A stretch of DNA of 64,000 nucleotides from Picosynechococcus sp. PCC 7117 (lineage in GTDB: Bacteria > Cyanobacteriota > Cyanobacteriia > Cyanobacteriales > MRBY01), in the NCBI RefSeq assembly GCF_001693275.1, contig NZ_CP016477.1, positions 1 through 64,000 on the forward strand, written 5' to 3'. The notes below the pieces were generated by a model, which worked only from the letters and a program-made list of their open reading frames with translations, was not told where the DNA came from and did no database searches. The position numbers and the translations under genes are program-made. Shown here in pieces: positions 17,601-26,003 of this stretch. Position 1 is the first letter of the stretch. Each line of letters opens with the position of its first letter.

Positions 17601-18833
17601 GGCGAGGGTTTGAGCTTTGTGCCATTGTTGTTCCTGAAGGGCGATCGCCGCCATTAGACCGTAATGCTGGGCTAGTAGTTCGGGTGGCCAAGGCTCCTGA
17701 ACCCCCTTAAGGAGTGACCAAGCCAAATCCCCTAGGGCTGACCTGCGCTGCCACTGCTGTAAAAATACGCCGATCAGTAAACTCAGTTGACTAACCCAAA
17801 CCCATTGTTCCTGTCGTTCCCAGAGGCAACGGCTTAGGCGGAGATAATAGAGAGCTTGTTCTCCTTCTGGACTGGGGGCCTGATAATTCTGGGGGCGATC
17901 GCCTAGGAGTAGACCCAAATGAAACAAAATCAGAGCTAGTTGTTGACCCTGAGAACGCGATAATTGCTCTAGCAACGGCGAATTTGGATTGTCCCGCAGC
18001 ACCTTGAGCCAATCGATCCCCTGCTCCCCACGGCAATAGTGGCGCAGACTATCCTGATAGGCTTGCCGGGCCGTTTGCCATTGCTGATCTTGGTGGGCTT
18101 GTCGTCCCTGGATAAAACAGAGCAAACCCGCGCCGTCACCCAGGGTCTTGGTGGCTAACTCTAATTCTCGATAACCCCGTTGACCGGGCGCTAAATTCCA
18201 GTGGCGATGATCGAGAAAAATTAGGGGGCCAGCGGCGGTTAGTCTTTGAAAGTAGTCCTGTTCTGTACGTTGCCAAAAATTCTGAAGCGCTTGGGAAGGC
18301 CAGGTAATTTCTCCCAAATCCGTTGCGGTGGCCAGCCCATCAGAAACTTGCCGTTGTTGATCATCTGCCGTTGGTAGCGTCACAATCCAGGGGAAAATTT
18401 GATGTTGAAACGTTGCCGCAGTTAAGTTAATGGCTGGGGTTAACCCAAAAACCATGGCTCCATTAATGTGAGACGGTTGGATACCCAGATTGGTTAGGGT
18501 TGTCTCTAACAGATTTAAAATCGCTCCGAGATCATCGGCCTGGGGTTCGAGCCACAGACAAAGTAGCCCCTGGGCGATCGCCTTTTTTTCTAAATCTGCC
18601 AATGCCTGGTCACTGTAGTATGCCGCCGTAAACTGAGAAAAAACCTGGTGCCATCGCAGTTTTAGATTGCCCTGGAGTTGTCCCAGAAGTTCCTGTTCTT
18701 GGGCTTGATAGTTGCAGCGAACAAGATAAAGTCCTGGTTGAGCATCACTACGGGGAGAAGACCACAATCGGTCGGCCAACCGCTGCACAATGGGGCGGGA
18801 CGTGGGAAATGGCGGGCCAGGGCGATTGATCAT
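14673..18833 (-). CDS. Large STAND NTPase with TPR-like and WD40 regions
   Basis: This 1386-residue protein combines four parts. Residues 1-220 are an N-terminal region I cannot name; 220-530 contain helical TPR-like repeats (GRQAHQDQQWQTARQAYQDS and similar). The nSTAND-type NTPase domain has Walker A LLHGATAVGKTSLLRAG near 575 and Walker B VLIFDQFEQFF near 650. A single hydrophobic helix follows near 930-955 (VWRLGLVAIALGFGLRW). The last 300 residues carry about five WD40 repeats, recognisable from endings such as VRLWTETG, VQIWQRR and LILWNL. STAND proteins are ligand-switched signalling scaffolds, some in antiphage defence or programmed death, and are common in cyanobacteria. HIP1 sites run through the gene, so it is not a recent arrival. 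The target is unknown. Confidence 0.9.
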   Translation of the reverse strand: MINRPGPPFPTSRPIVQRLADRLWSSPRSDAQPGLYLVRCNYQAQEQELLGQLQGNLKLRWHQVFSQFTAAYYSDQALADLEKKAIAQGLLCLWLEPQADDLGAILNLLETTLTNLGIQPSHINGAMVFGLTPAINLTAATFQHQIFPWIVTLPTADDQQRQVSDGLATATDLGEITWPSQALQNFWQRTEQDYFQRLTAAGPLIFLDHRHWNLAPGQRGYRELELATKTLGDGAGLLCFIQGRQAHQDQQWQTARQAYQDSLRHYCRGEQGIDWLKVLRDNPNSPLLEQLSRSQGQQLALILFHLGLLLGDRPQNYQAPSPEGEQALYYLRLSRCLWERQEQWVWVSQLSLLIGVFLQQWQRRSALGDLAWSLLKGVQEPWPPELLAQHYGLMAAIALQEQQWHKAQTLAQTALEHCQALDEAPPVVVRAWSAFILAQANQALGQFAQAIATLEEILPPSRSQLTAPKTLPIPWGHWQQRLYDQIFACLGDLYRQGKDYRQAFDLAWERQQYEQSWGWRPFVGTQPLPDQLQRNLCSPYDPLSLVMLQGSQRDQDLQTLLHRLQRPQPNLILLHGATAVGKTSLLRAGLIPRLQSQPLDGRPVQVIYFKNYGQWARRLVQQLHGDRPFCPWPNPPSLDPLVHLQQQQDFAPLTVLIFDQFEQFFLQYPNPEERQDFLRFLAQSLQLPTVKVILSCRNEALAPLLDWEAGADLGEANHNLFDHRLRHRLGNLCPDAAIALLEQVATWAKLPLDKGLMQQLIQDLQDGHGEIRPLELQVIGAQLHQDHLYTREEYLGLGFPPKLLLLERSLLGIIRYCGDENRDLAWQFLHYFTDLRHSQLVLTKADILQLGRQFLGDRRLGEEKAELILHIFKTTGLIRAQLYGGQESYQLARPDLVEPIRHHYQAFQSQQWLQRITGREREMLWRRWWKLSVGTVWRLGLVAIALGFGLRWVELQRYQRWQGAQNAILMKLAEAAKVLQDGAQPVEALRESIRAAVVLQRLDDKDDDVVTPATRLKVLLALEQNFSTLAASTTATTVRDFSQNFIPAVFRPPGDRQTMAPDVPITDFAFVGNSFQLLLAQPNQPLRQWPHQDQVVKSSNESITNLAWQPRGHHFVTGGDDRRVKLRQRNGQILQTLGGFQDKINVVAWSRDGKMFAAGSQDQTVRLWTETGELLQILTEHRGPITALQFSPDGKLLATAAGDRTVQIWQRRRNNSFFLVTQFPPFATEIMDLQFGADSRHLGLTGRNHQVFVYPMTYDNNNPVFGEPSAINHQSNGPDRIGFYGALPLLITNTENHHLQFWQLDGTYLGSLTGHQAPITQLHWQPQGKAIATLDQNNQLILWNLDLDELLQKSCRLLIYGDLKISPSQRPGDRQLCTALLDLPPE

Positions 18834-18893
18834 GGCAAATCCAAGGGTAATTTCCAGGAAAGAGAACTAACTTCAGTAAGATAGTCATACATT

Positions 18894-19763
18894 GTGTCGG
18901 TTTTAACGTCACCTATGACAGAAATCACCATGGCAACACGGGAGCAGCTCCGGGAACAACGGAAGCAAAAACAACGACAGCGTACCCTCCGCTGGTTCCA
19001 GGGTCTATGGCGATCGCTGGCCCTGATAGGGTTGGCCTATGGGGCATTCTGGGTCTTAGACCGACCCGATTGGATTATCAAAAGTGCCGCCCAAATCACC
19101 ATTGAAGGCAATCAAGTCCTGCCCGCAGAGCGGATTCGTCCCCTGATCCCCCTCACCTATCCCCAACCGATCCTAACCCTCAAGCCCCAGGAACTAGAGC
19201 AAGCCATTGAAGCCCAAGGGGCGATCGCCGAAGCCCTGGTTTCCCGTCGTCTGGTGCCCCCCAGTCTGGCGATCCAAGTCCAAGAACGCTTCCCCGTCGC
19301 CCGCTCCCAAACGCCCATCTCTAGCCAAGGCGATCGCCCCCTCGAACCGGGATACCTAGATGCCGAAGGGCAATGGTTACCCGCCGCAGTCTACGAACCC
19401 CTCAGTGAATATCAGCCCTTACCGACCCTCGAAGTGACCGGAATTCGAGAACTACAACTGTCCCTTTGGCCCGAACTCTATCGCACCCTAGGGCGATCGC
19501 CCGTTGAAATTTTGAGCATCAACTGGCAAGACTCCAACAATTTGATTTTGAACACCGAACTTGGTAGTTTTCACCTGGGGCCAGATCTGACGCAACTCGA
19601 GGCCCAATTAGCGGCGATCGCCAAGCTCCAACAAACCCTTGGCACAACCATTCCCGCCCAGGATATCCAATACATCGATCTGCAAAATCCTGACGAGCCG
19701 ATTATCCAGAGCAACAAACCCATCCTTCCCCCAGCCTCCCAGCCCGAAACCCCCCAAACCTAA
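18894..19763 (+). CDS. ftsQ: FtsQ-type cell division protein with POTRA domain
   Basis: FtsQ is a bitopic membrane protein of the divisome that links early and late division proteins. The 289-residue protein has a basic cytoplasmic N terminus (REQRKQKQRQRTLRW), one transmembrane helix near residues 42-58 (LALIGLAYGAFWVLD), then the POTRA domain AAQITIEGNQVLPAERIRPLIP and the FtsQ beta domain. It ends in a Pro-rich tail. The frame opens with GTG at 18894; in-frame ATGs at 18915 and 18930 are possible alternative starts. ftsZ follows after about 155 bp, the usual ftsQ-ftsZ order of cyanobacteria. It is divergent from the STAND gene, 60 bp away. Confidence 0.9.
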   Translation: MSVLTSPMTEITMATREQLREQRKQKQRQRTLRWFQGLWRSLALIGLAYGAFWVLDRPDWIIKSAAQITIEGNQVLPAERIRPLIPLTYPQPILTLKPQELEQAIEAQGAIAEALVSRRLVPPSLAIQVQERFPVARSQTPISSQGDRPLEPGYLDAEGQWLPAAVYEPLSEYQPLPTLEVTGIRELQLSLWPELYRTLGRSPVEILSINWQDSNNLILNTELGSFHLGPDLTQLEAQLAAIAKLQQTLGTTIPAQDIQYIDLQNPDEPIIQSNKPILPPASQPETPQT

Positions 19764-19917
19764 AAAAATGATGCCCCTGTAACAGCAACATTTCCCAAAA
19801 CCTGGCAGTCTAAAAAAGCTTGAAGGTCTTATGATCTAAGAAATTTCTCCCAAAAGATACTTAATAAATCCTGTTAAACGACTAAACTTAAATATTCATA
19901 TCCATCACACTTTTTTT

Positions 19918-21171
19918 GTGACCGTGAGCCAAAACCATCTATTCCAACCCCATAACGCCTCCTTCGATGCGACTGGAAATCATTCCGCCAGCGCCGAAGA
20001 AACCGCGTCGCAATTTCCGATCATGCCCAGCAGCGTTGCTCAAATCAAAGTCATCGGTGTGGGTGGTGGTGGCTGTAATGCGGTGAATCGGATGATTGAA
20101 GGGGGCATGTCGAGTATCGACTTTTGGGCGATTAATACCGATGCCCAGGCCCTAACCAACTCCAAAGCAAAAAAGCGCCTGCAAATTGGTCAAAAAATCA
20201 CCAGGGGTCTTGGGGCTGGTGGTAACTCAGCCATTGGTCGCAAAGCCGCCGAAGAATCTCGCGATGAAATCGCCCAGGCCCTCGAAGGCGCAGATCTCGT
20301 CTTTATTACTGCTGGCATGGGGGGCGGTACTGGCACTGGCGCCGCCCCCATCGTCGCCGAAGTCGCAAAAGATTTAGGTTGTCTCACCGTTGCGGTGGTG
20401 ACCCGACCCTTTAAATTTGAAGGCCGCCGCCGCTCGAACCAAGCCGAAGAAGGCATCAAAGAACTCCAGAGCCGCGTCGATACCCTACTGGTTATCCCCA
20501 ATACAAAGCTCCTGGATATGATCCCCCAGGAAACGTCGATGTCCGAAGCCCTGCGCGCTGCCGATGAAGTGCTCCGCCAAGGGGTACAAGGGATTTCCGA
20601 TATTATTACCATCTCTGGCCTGGTGAATGTAGACTTTGCCGATGTGCGGGCGGTAATGGCCGATGCCGGTTCTGCTCTGATGGGGATTGGTGTCGGTTCT
20701 GGTAAATCCAGAGCACGGGAAGCAGCCTTGATGGCTATTTCTTCGCCACTGATGGAGTCGTCCATTGAAGGAGCCCAAGGCGTTGTCCTGAATATTACCG
20801 GGGGCCACGATCTGACCTTGCATGAAGTCAATGATGCTGCGGAGGCCGTTTACGAAGTGGTCGATCCCAATGCCAACATTATTTTCGGGGCGGTGATCGA
20901 CGAACATCTCCAAGGGGAAATCAAAATTACGGTCATTGCCACTGGGTTTGCTGTAGAGTCCCAAGCCGCAGAAACGCCCCAGCCTTTACCCCAACAGCGA
21001 CGGATGCAGGCGGTTCCCCAGCCGGATCTTTCCCAGGCTCCACCAGTACCAGAAACCCCTAGGCCCCGTCCCGCTGCACCACCCCAGGCCCAGCAGCCCC
21101 CCGCCCCCCGGAATGGTTTTCCGGATATTCCTGACTTTTTGATGCGTCGTTCTAATCGTTCTAAGCAGTAG
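19918..21171 (+). CDS. ftsZ: Cell division GTPase FtsZ
   Basis: FtsZ polymerises into the division ring. The 417-residue protein shows [16 protein letters not shown] near residue 42, the tubulin signature [17 protein letters not shown] near 137, the T7 loop region [12 protein letters not shown], and the C-terminal FtsA/SepF-binding peptide [11 protein letters not shown] just before the end. An N-terminal extension of about 35 residues and a Pro/Gln-rich linker of about 50 residues are typical for cyanobacteria. It starts with GTG at 19918. The 150 bp upstream are AT-rich and probably hold its promoter. thiD begins 4 bp after its stop. Confidence 0.98.
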   Translation: MTVSQNHLFQPHNASFDATGNHSASAEETASQFPIMPSSVAQIKVIGVGGGGCNAVNRMIEGGMSSIDFWAINTDAQALTNSKAKKRLQIGQKITRGLGAGGNSAIGRKAAEESRDEIAQALEGADLVFITAGMGGGTGTGAAPIVAEVAKDLGCLTVAVVTRPFKFEGRRRSNQAEEGIKELQSRVDTLLVIPNTKLLDMIPQETSMSEALRAADEVLRQGVQGISDIITISGLVNVDFADVRAVMADAGSALMGIGVGSGKSRAREAALMAISSPLMESSIEGAQGVVLNITGGHDLTLHEVNDAAEAVYEVVDPNANIIFGAVIDEHLQGEIKITVIATGFAVESQAAETPQPLPQQRRMQAVPQPDLSQAPPVPETPRPRPAAPPQAQQPPAPRNGFPDIPDFLMRRSNRSKQ

Positions 21172-21175
21172 GTCG

Positions 21176-21979
21176 ATGGCAATCACTCCGGCGATCGCCT
21201 TAACCATTGCCGGCTCCGATAGTGGCGGTGGGGCAGGCATCCAAGCCGATCTCAAAACCTTTGCCTTCCATGGTGTCCATGGCACCAGTGCGATCACCTG
21301 TATCACGGCCCAAAATACCATTGGCGTCACCGATGTGGTGGCCCTGAATTCAGCTATGGTGACTGCGCAAATTGAGGCAGTGGTCAAAGATATTGGCGTC
21401 CAAGCGGTGAAAACAGGGATGCTCCTGAACGAGAACATCATGGCGGCGGTTTTGGCGGCTGCAGCAATCGGTAGGCTCCCCAACTGGGTTTTGGATCCGG
21501 TGATGGTTTCCCGCACGGGGGTACAGCTCATCGACGACGGGGCGATCGCCTTTTTGCAAAAGCAATTAATCCCCCTAGCCCAGATCCTCACGCCAAACCG
21601 CTACGAGGCAGAGATTCTCAGCTGTCTAGAAATTACCGATCTCGCTACCATGGAACAGGCAGCCCAAAAAATTCACCAGCTTGGTTGTGGGGCAGTGCTT
21701 GTGAAAGGGGGAGCGATGACCGGGACATTGCAAGGGGTGGATGTGTGGTTCGATGGTGAACGGCTTGAAATTTTAAAAACGGAATGTATCCAGACCCCCC
21801 ATACCCACGGCACTGGTTGTACCCTTTCGGCGGCGATCGCCGCTCGCTTAGCCCTGGGAGATCCTCCATTCCAAGCCGTTAACAAGGCAAAGACCTACGT
21901 CACAGAAGCCCTAAAACATAGCCTAGCCATTGGTCAGGGGACGGGGCCAGTGGGCCATTTTCATCCGATTTTGCCCTAA
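21176..21979 (+). CDS. thiD: Hydroxymethylpyrimidine/phosphomethylpyrimidine kinase ThiD
   Basis: ThiD phosphorylates hydroxymethylpyrimidine twice to give the pyrimidine half of thiamin. The 267-residue ribokinase-fold protein has the N-terminal motif [56 protein letters not shown] and the anion-hole/catalytic ending [19 protein letters not shown]. Length is normal. It starts only 4 bp after ftsZ, so translation is probably coupled. Its stop codon overlaps that of the convergent GTPase gene by 2 bp. Confidence 0.96.
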   Translation: MAITPAIALTIAGSDSGGGAGIQADLKTFAFHGVHGTSAITCITAQNTIGVTDVVALNSAMVTAQIEAVVKDIGVQAVKTGMLLNENIMAAVLAAAAIGRLPNWVLDPVMVSRTGVQLIDDGAIAFLQKQLIPLAQILTPNRYEAEILSCLEITDLATMEQAAQKIHQLGCGAVLVKGGAMTGTLQGVDVWFDGERLEILKTECIQTPHTHGTGCTLSAAIAARLALGDPPFQAVNKAKTYVTEALKHSLAIGQGTGPVGHFHPILP

Positions 21980-23337
21980 ACTGCGGCGATCTCTGCTTGT
22001 AGTCGATATAGCAGGGTTTGGCGGTCGCACTGGGCGAGAATTTCTTTGATCGTCGTACTTGCCCCCAGGTTTCCCCAACTGCAGCCATTTTGCAGATAGG
22101 TCTGGGTCACTTTTCCGATCACGTAGCTACCATAGGCGGCAATTCCTCCCTGGGCGAGGGCGGCAGTGCCATAGAGACCGAGGGTACTCGGATTGGTTAG
22201 AGATTCAAAACTGAGGGCCGTTTTGCCTAAACCCAGAAAGACTCCGCTACCCAGTTCCGCCACAAACAAAATTCCCGCACTGATTAGAATATTGCGCCAG
22301 AGTTTGGCTGCCTCATGGCTGGTCATTGGCAATCCATACAAACGGGCGAGGGCACGGATCAAGGCTAAATCAGCAAAGGTCCCCCCAAGGAGATCCAAAA
22401 AGCCAATGGGATTTAGGGCGATCGCCGCACCTTTGGTTTTGGCATAGTTCCAGATCAATTCTTCGGCTTCAGTTTGGCGATGGGAAAGCGTTTTTTGGGC
22501 GATCGCCGTTTGCAAGTGACGCGCCTGGACAAGGGCATGGACAGCCATCAAAGATTTCCCTTCGCGGCTGAGGATCGTAAAAATCTTTTCCCGTAGGGGA
22601 TCAATCTGGGCGTTGGGGGTTTCCCAAGCTTCTTCGACACGGCCATCGGGATGTTCGATGCGGACGGCGAGGGGTTGGGGTTCGGCGGCAACCATGACGA
22701 TTTCTTCGGGACTGAGGGGAAACTGGGTGCCCGTTGATTCTTGGCTCAGTTGTTGGAGTTGCTGGAAAATACTTTGGCGATCGCAGTCGGGATAGAGATC
22801 AATTTTGTTAAATACCACGAGCAGTGGTTTGTGCTGTTGGCGCAGTTCGTAGAGAGATTCATATTCGGTGCGGGTAATATCGCCGGCGATGATAAACAAA
22901 ATCAAGTCAGAGTTTGCCGCCACTTCCGCCGCCATTTTTGTGCGGGCTTCCCCGGCAATTTCATCGAGGCCTGGGGTATCGACTAATTCAATTTTGAGTT
23001 TTTCCGTTGTCAGGGGCCAACGCACCGCCCGTGGATATTGGGTTACCCCGTGGAGGGGGCCAGTTTCGAGCATTTTTTCGCCAATGAGGGCATTGATCAC
23101 CGCTGATTTGCCGCGACTGACCAGGCCAAAGGTGGCAATGCGCAGGAGATTTTGATCGAGTTTGGCGATCGCCGTTTGGAGTTGTTGCAATTCGGGCCGT
23201 ACAGCCGCTTTTAATGCTGGGTCGGGGGGATAGTGCCAATGGCGGCGGGTGTTGCCATACCAAGCCAGGGCCTGCTGGAGACTGGCCCGCGCTAGGGTAA
23301 AGTGCCTTTCCTGTTGTTGACTATCCATCGATGACAC
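21976..23337 (-). CDS. Dynamin-like/Era-type GTPase with C-terminal membrane region
   Basis: The 453-residue protein has a GTPase domain in its first half, with P-loop GLVSRGKSAVINALIG near residue 70, switch region VTQYPR, G3 DTPGLDEIAGEA near 122 and G4 NKIDLYPDCD near 180. The second half carries hydrophobic segments (LGGTFADLALIRALARLYG and ILISAGILFVAELGSGVFLGLG) resembling the DUF697/YcjF type of membrane-associated domain. Such proteins are common in cyanobacteria and are thought to act in membrane or ribosome-linked processes, but no function is established. It is convergent with thiD and overlaps its stop. Confidence 0.85.
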   Translation of the reverse strand: MSSMDSQQQERHFTLARASLQQALAWYGNTRRHWHYPPDPALKAAVRPELQQLQTAIAKLDQNLLRIATFGLVSRGKSAVINALIGEKMLETGPLHGVTQYPRAVRWPLTTEKLKIELVDTPGLDEIAGEARTKMAAEVAANSDLILFIIAGDITRTEYESLYELRQQHKPLLVVFNKIDLYPDCDRQSIFQQLQQLSQESTGTQFPLSPEEIVMVAAEPQPLAVRIEHPDGRVEEAWETPNAQIDPLREKIFTILSREGKSLMAVHALVQARHLQTAIAQKTLSHRQTEAEELIWNYAKTKGAAIALNPIGFLDLLGGTFADLALIRALARLYGLPMTSHEAAKLWRNILISAGILFVAELGSGVFLGLGKTALSFESLTNPSTLGLYGTAALAQGGIAAYGSYVIGKVTQTYLQNGCSWGNLGASTTIKEILAQCDRQTLLYRLQAEIAAV

Positions 23338-23470
23338 AAGAAACTACCTTTCCTATTTTCCATGATTTACGGTTTATCTACACAGTGATCATCATAGAAT
23401 GACGAATAAAGCCATTGGGCGATCGCTGAACCGGATTTGCCACCAGTTAAAATTAAAATAACTTGAAATT

Positions 23471-23662
23471 ATGACAAACGATATGGAAAAAGTTATTAAA
23501 AAAGCCCCCTTACATGAAAGAAAAAATGATCGGCAATTTTGGCTAACAAAATCTTATTTAGAACGATTAGCCGCCCTAGAAAATATCCGCAAAGAGTATC
23601 ATCAATGGCAATACAATGCTGAACCAAGATTTCAAAGAATTTATACAATTTCTCAACGCTAA
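23471..23662 (+). CDS. Small partner protein of the nucleotidyltransferase unit
   Basis: This 63-residue charged protein has the pattern FWLTKSYLERLAALENIRKEYHQW near residues 23-46 and ends PRFQRIYTISQR. Proteins of this form are commonly found directly upstream of, and overlapping, a stand-alone nucleotidyltransferase gene in cyanobacteria, and the same arrangement is present here with a 47 bp overlap. I infer that the two act together, perhaps as an antitoxin-like partner or regulatory subunit, but no activity is established. The gene is AT-rich relative to the neighbouring core genes. Confidence 0.65.
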   Translation: MTNDMEKVIKKAPLHERKNDRQFWLTKSYLERLAALENIRKEYHQWQYNAEPRFQRIYTISQR

Positions 23663-24056
23663 TCAGGTTCGTTATTTAGTTGTTGGGGGCTATGCTGTGG
23701 CGTTCTACGGCTATCCTCGCTACACAAAAGACATTGATATTTGGCTTGAAGCTTCCCAGGAAAATGGCGTGAAAGTCATGCAGGCACTGCGGGATTTTGG
23801 TTTTGGTGACCTTGACTTACAAACAGAAGATTTTGCAATGGCTAATCAAGTTATTCAGTTAGGATATCCGCCGAGTCGTATTGATTTGCTGACTTCAGTA
23901 GACGGAATTCAATTTGCAGATTGCTATGATCTGCGGGTACCAGTTGAAATTGAGGGGACTGTCATTGATTTCATTGATTTGGAAAATTTGCGGTTAAATA
24001 AACGTGCTTCGGGTCGATGGTAGGATTTAGCTGATTTGGAAAATTTACAGGATTGA
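23616..24056 (+). pseudogene. Stand-alone nucleotidyltransferase with a premature stop near its end
   Basis: The reading frame encodes a minimal nucleotidyltransferase-type protein: FKEFIQFLNANQVRYLVVGGYAVAFYGYPRYTKDIDIWLE, with the GG motif and the D-x-D pair, then IDLLTSVDGIQF and FIDLENLRLNKRASGRW. At 24021 a TAG ends the frame after 135 residues. Translation of the following bases in the same frame gives DLADLENLQD and then TGA at 24054. That continuation is the usual end of this family (GR-x-QDLADLENL), so the TAG most simply arose from a CAG (Gln). The lost part is only 11 residues, so the truncated protein could still fold. It overlaps its small upstream partner by 47 bp. Confidence 0.75.
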
Positions 24057-24149
24057 AGTGTCAAAGCGGGCCAACTTTTCGATCCGGTTTCAGGCATTTG
24101 GGTTTACCCTAAAGCCAAGTAATCGCCGGGACATGGGCAGAGTTTCATC

Positions 24150-25229
24150 ATGCAACTGGAAACGATCTTAATCAACTGGTTAATGGCTCAAGAAACCCAA
24201 GCAGCAGACTTGCTCTACTTACTGGAACAAGCCCAAGCGGATCCAAACCAAGCTGCAGCCCTCAATTATGATCTGAGTCTGGCCGGCATTACCCATCGGG
24301 CTAAGGATTTTTTGGCGATCGCCCCGGAAATTCTCCAGCTTTGTAAGACTCTCAAATTCCACGATCAAGGCGCAATTCTCAAAACCCTCTGGGAACTGTG
24401 GTTGCCCCTGGCCCAACAAATTCGTACCGCTCGCCAACAGCAGGATCAACCGCTAATCTATGGCATCCTCGGCGGCCAAGGCACAGGCAAAACGACCCTC
24501 TGTCGGGTGTTGCAAACGATTCTGGCGCAGTGGCAATATCCCTGTGTGGCGATTTCCATTGATGATCTTTACAAAACCTATGCCGAACGTCAGGATTTAC
24601 GGAAAGCTCAGCCGGAACTAATTTGGCGTGGCCCCCCCGGTACCCACGATGTAGACCTGGGCCTAGAAGTTTTAACGCAACTACAACGAGCCAACCTGGG
24701 GGATAAAATTGCCATTCCCCGCTTTGATAAGTCTTTACATAATGGTGCGGGCGATCGCCTTGGGCCGGAGTGGATTGATCCGGTGGAAATTGTGCTTTTT
24801 GAAGGGTGGTTTGTGGGTTGTCGGCCCGTTGCTCCGGAAGTTTTTGACACAGCCCCAGAGCCGATTTTAACCGCAGGCGATCGCCTTTTTGCCCGCCGCA
24901 TTAACGAGGCTTTAGCAGAATATGTTCCCCTGTGGGAAAAGCTGGATCGGTTGTTGGTGCTCTCCCCGGAAGATTATCGTCTGAGTAAACAGTGGCGCAA
25001 GGATGCAGAACACCAAATGATCGCCCAGGGTAAAACGGGAATGAGTGATGCAGAAATTGATCAGTTTGTGGATTATTTTTGGCGATCACTCCACCCAGAA
25101 CTCTTTATCCAGCCCCTCACCCAAAATCCCCATTGGACAGATCTGGTGATTGAAATTGATGCCGCCCATCGCCCCCACAAAATCTATCACCCCAGCGATT
25201 TAAAGTCAGTTTCTCTTTTCCCTCGCTAG
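24150..25229 (+). CDS. glyK: D-glycerate 3-kinase (photorespiratory)
   Basis: Glycerate 3-kinase converts glycerate to 3-phosphoglycerate, the last step of the photorespiratory cycle. The 359-residue protein has a helical N-terminal region (about 1-100) and then a P-loop kinase domain with Walker A GILGGQGTGKTTLCRVL near 107, VAISIDDLYKTYAERQDL, WRGPPGTHDVDLGLEVL, IPRFDKSLHNGAGDR and VLFEGWFVGCRPV. These features match the plant-type GLYK family shared by cyanobacteria. It stands alone, convergent with the LysE gene 25 bp away. Confidence 0.93.
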   Translation: MQLETILINWLMAQETQAADLLYLLEQAQADPNQAAALNYDLSLAGITHRAKDFLAIAPEILQLCKTLKFHDQGAILKTLWELWLPLAQQIRTARQQQDQPLIYGILGGQGTGKTTLCRVLQTILAQWQYPCVAISIDDLYKTYAERQDLRKAQPELIWRGPPGTHDVDLGLEVLTQLQRANLGDKIAIPRFDKSLHNGAGDRLGPEWIDPVEIVLFEGWFVGCRPVAPEVFDTAPEPILTAGDRLFARRINEALAEYVPLWEKLDRLLVLSPEDYRLSKQWRKDAEHQMIAQGKTGMSDAEIDQFVDYFWRSLHPELFIQPLTQNPHWTDLVIEIDAAHRPHKIYHPSDLKSVSLFPR

Positions 25230-25254
25230 ATTCAACATGGGTTGTTGGCAAAAA

Positions 25255-25872
25255 TCACTGCTTGAAAATCAGATAAGTGCCACCACAAACCATTGCTGTT
25301 CCTGCCGCGACCCTACCTGCTTTTTGAGCCTTGGGTGATTTGACTCGCTTGACTAATTGTTCTGCAAAATAAGCGTACACAGCTTTGACTCCTCCCACCG
25401 TCACAATGGTGGTAAGCACAATGGTGATTGCTTCAGAAGATCCAAGAGTTTTCAGATCAACGATTGCCGGAAATAAGCTGGCATAGAAAAAAATAGCCTT
25501 AAGATCCCCAAGGGTAAGAGCAAACCCACTCAGAAAACTTTCCAAAAAATTTGTGCGACGTTGATTGTTTACCTTGAATTCAAAAGTCTGTTTTGTCCGA
25601 ATTAAGCCGATCCCCAGCCAAATTAGGTAAAGTCCCCCCATGATTTTAATGAGGGTAAATACTGAGCCGAGTTGTTGCGCTAACGCACTCAACCCCAACA
25701 AAGCAAGGCAGACAAAGACTAAATCTCCAGCGACAATCCCAGAGGCCACAGCCAAGCCATTGCGAAAGCCTGCCGTCGCAGAACGGGTCACAACAAGGGC
25801 AACACTGGTACTAGGCAGTGCCGCCAACGCGATCATTGTTGTAAAGAAATAAACAAAATTTAAATAGTCCAT
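25255..25872 (-). CDS. LysE/RhtB family exporter
   Basis: The 205-residue protein is a LysE-type amino acid or small-molecule exporter with about six transmembrane helices. It starts MDYLNFVYFFTTMIALAALPS, has the family segment GFRNGLAVASGIVAGDLVFVCLALLG, then IMGGLYLIWLGIGLIR and FLSGFALTLGDLKAIFFYASLFP. The open frame extends to 25929, but the ATG at 25872 gives the normal family length and N terminus. The substrate cannot be read from the sequence. It is divergent from csaB. Confidence 0.9.
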   Translation of the reverse strand: MDYLNFVYFFTTMIALAALPSTSVALVVTRSATAGFRNGLAVASGIVAGDLVFVCLALLGLSALAQQLGSVFTLIKIMGGLYLIWLGIGLIRTKQTFEFKVNNQRRTNFLESFLSGFALTLGDLKAIFFYASLFPAIVDLKTLGSSEAITIVLTTIVTVGGVKAVYAYFAEQLVKRVKSPKAQKAGRVAAGTAMVCGGTYLIFKQ

Positions 25873-26003
25873 GGACGCATTCAAGCCTCTGTTGAAGATT
25901 TTTGTTTCTAGGGGGACATAGCCCGTCACTCAACTTTAGGCGGACAATTGGGCGCAATCAAACACGCCGATATAATAAAGCCTATCTTTTCGTTAACGAC
26001 ACA

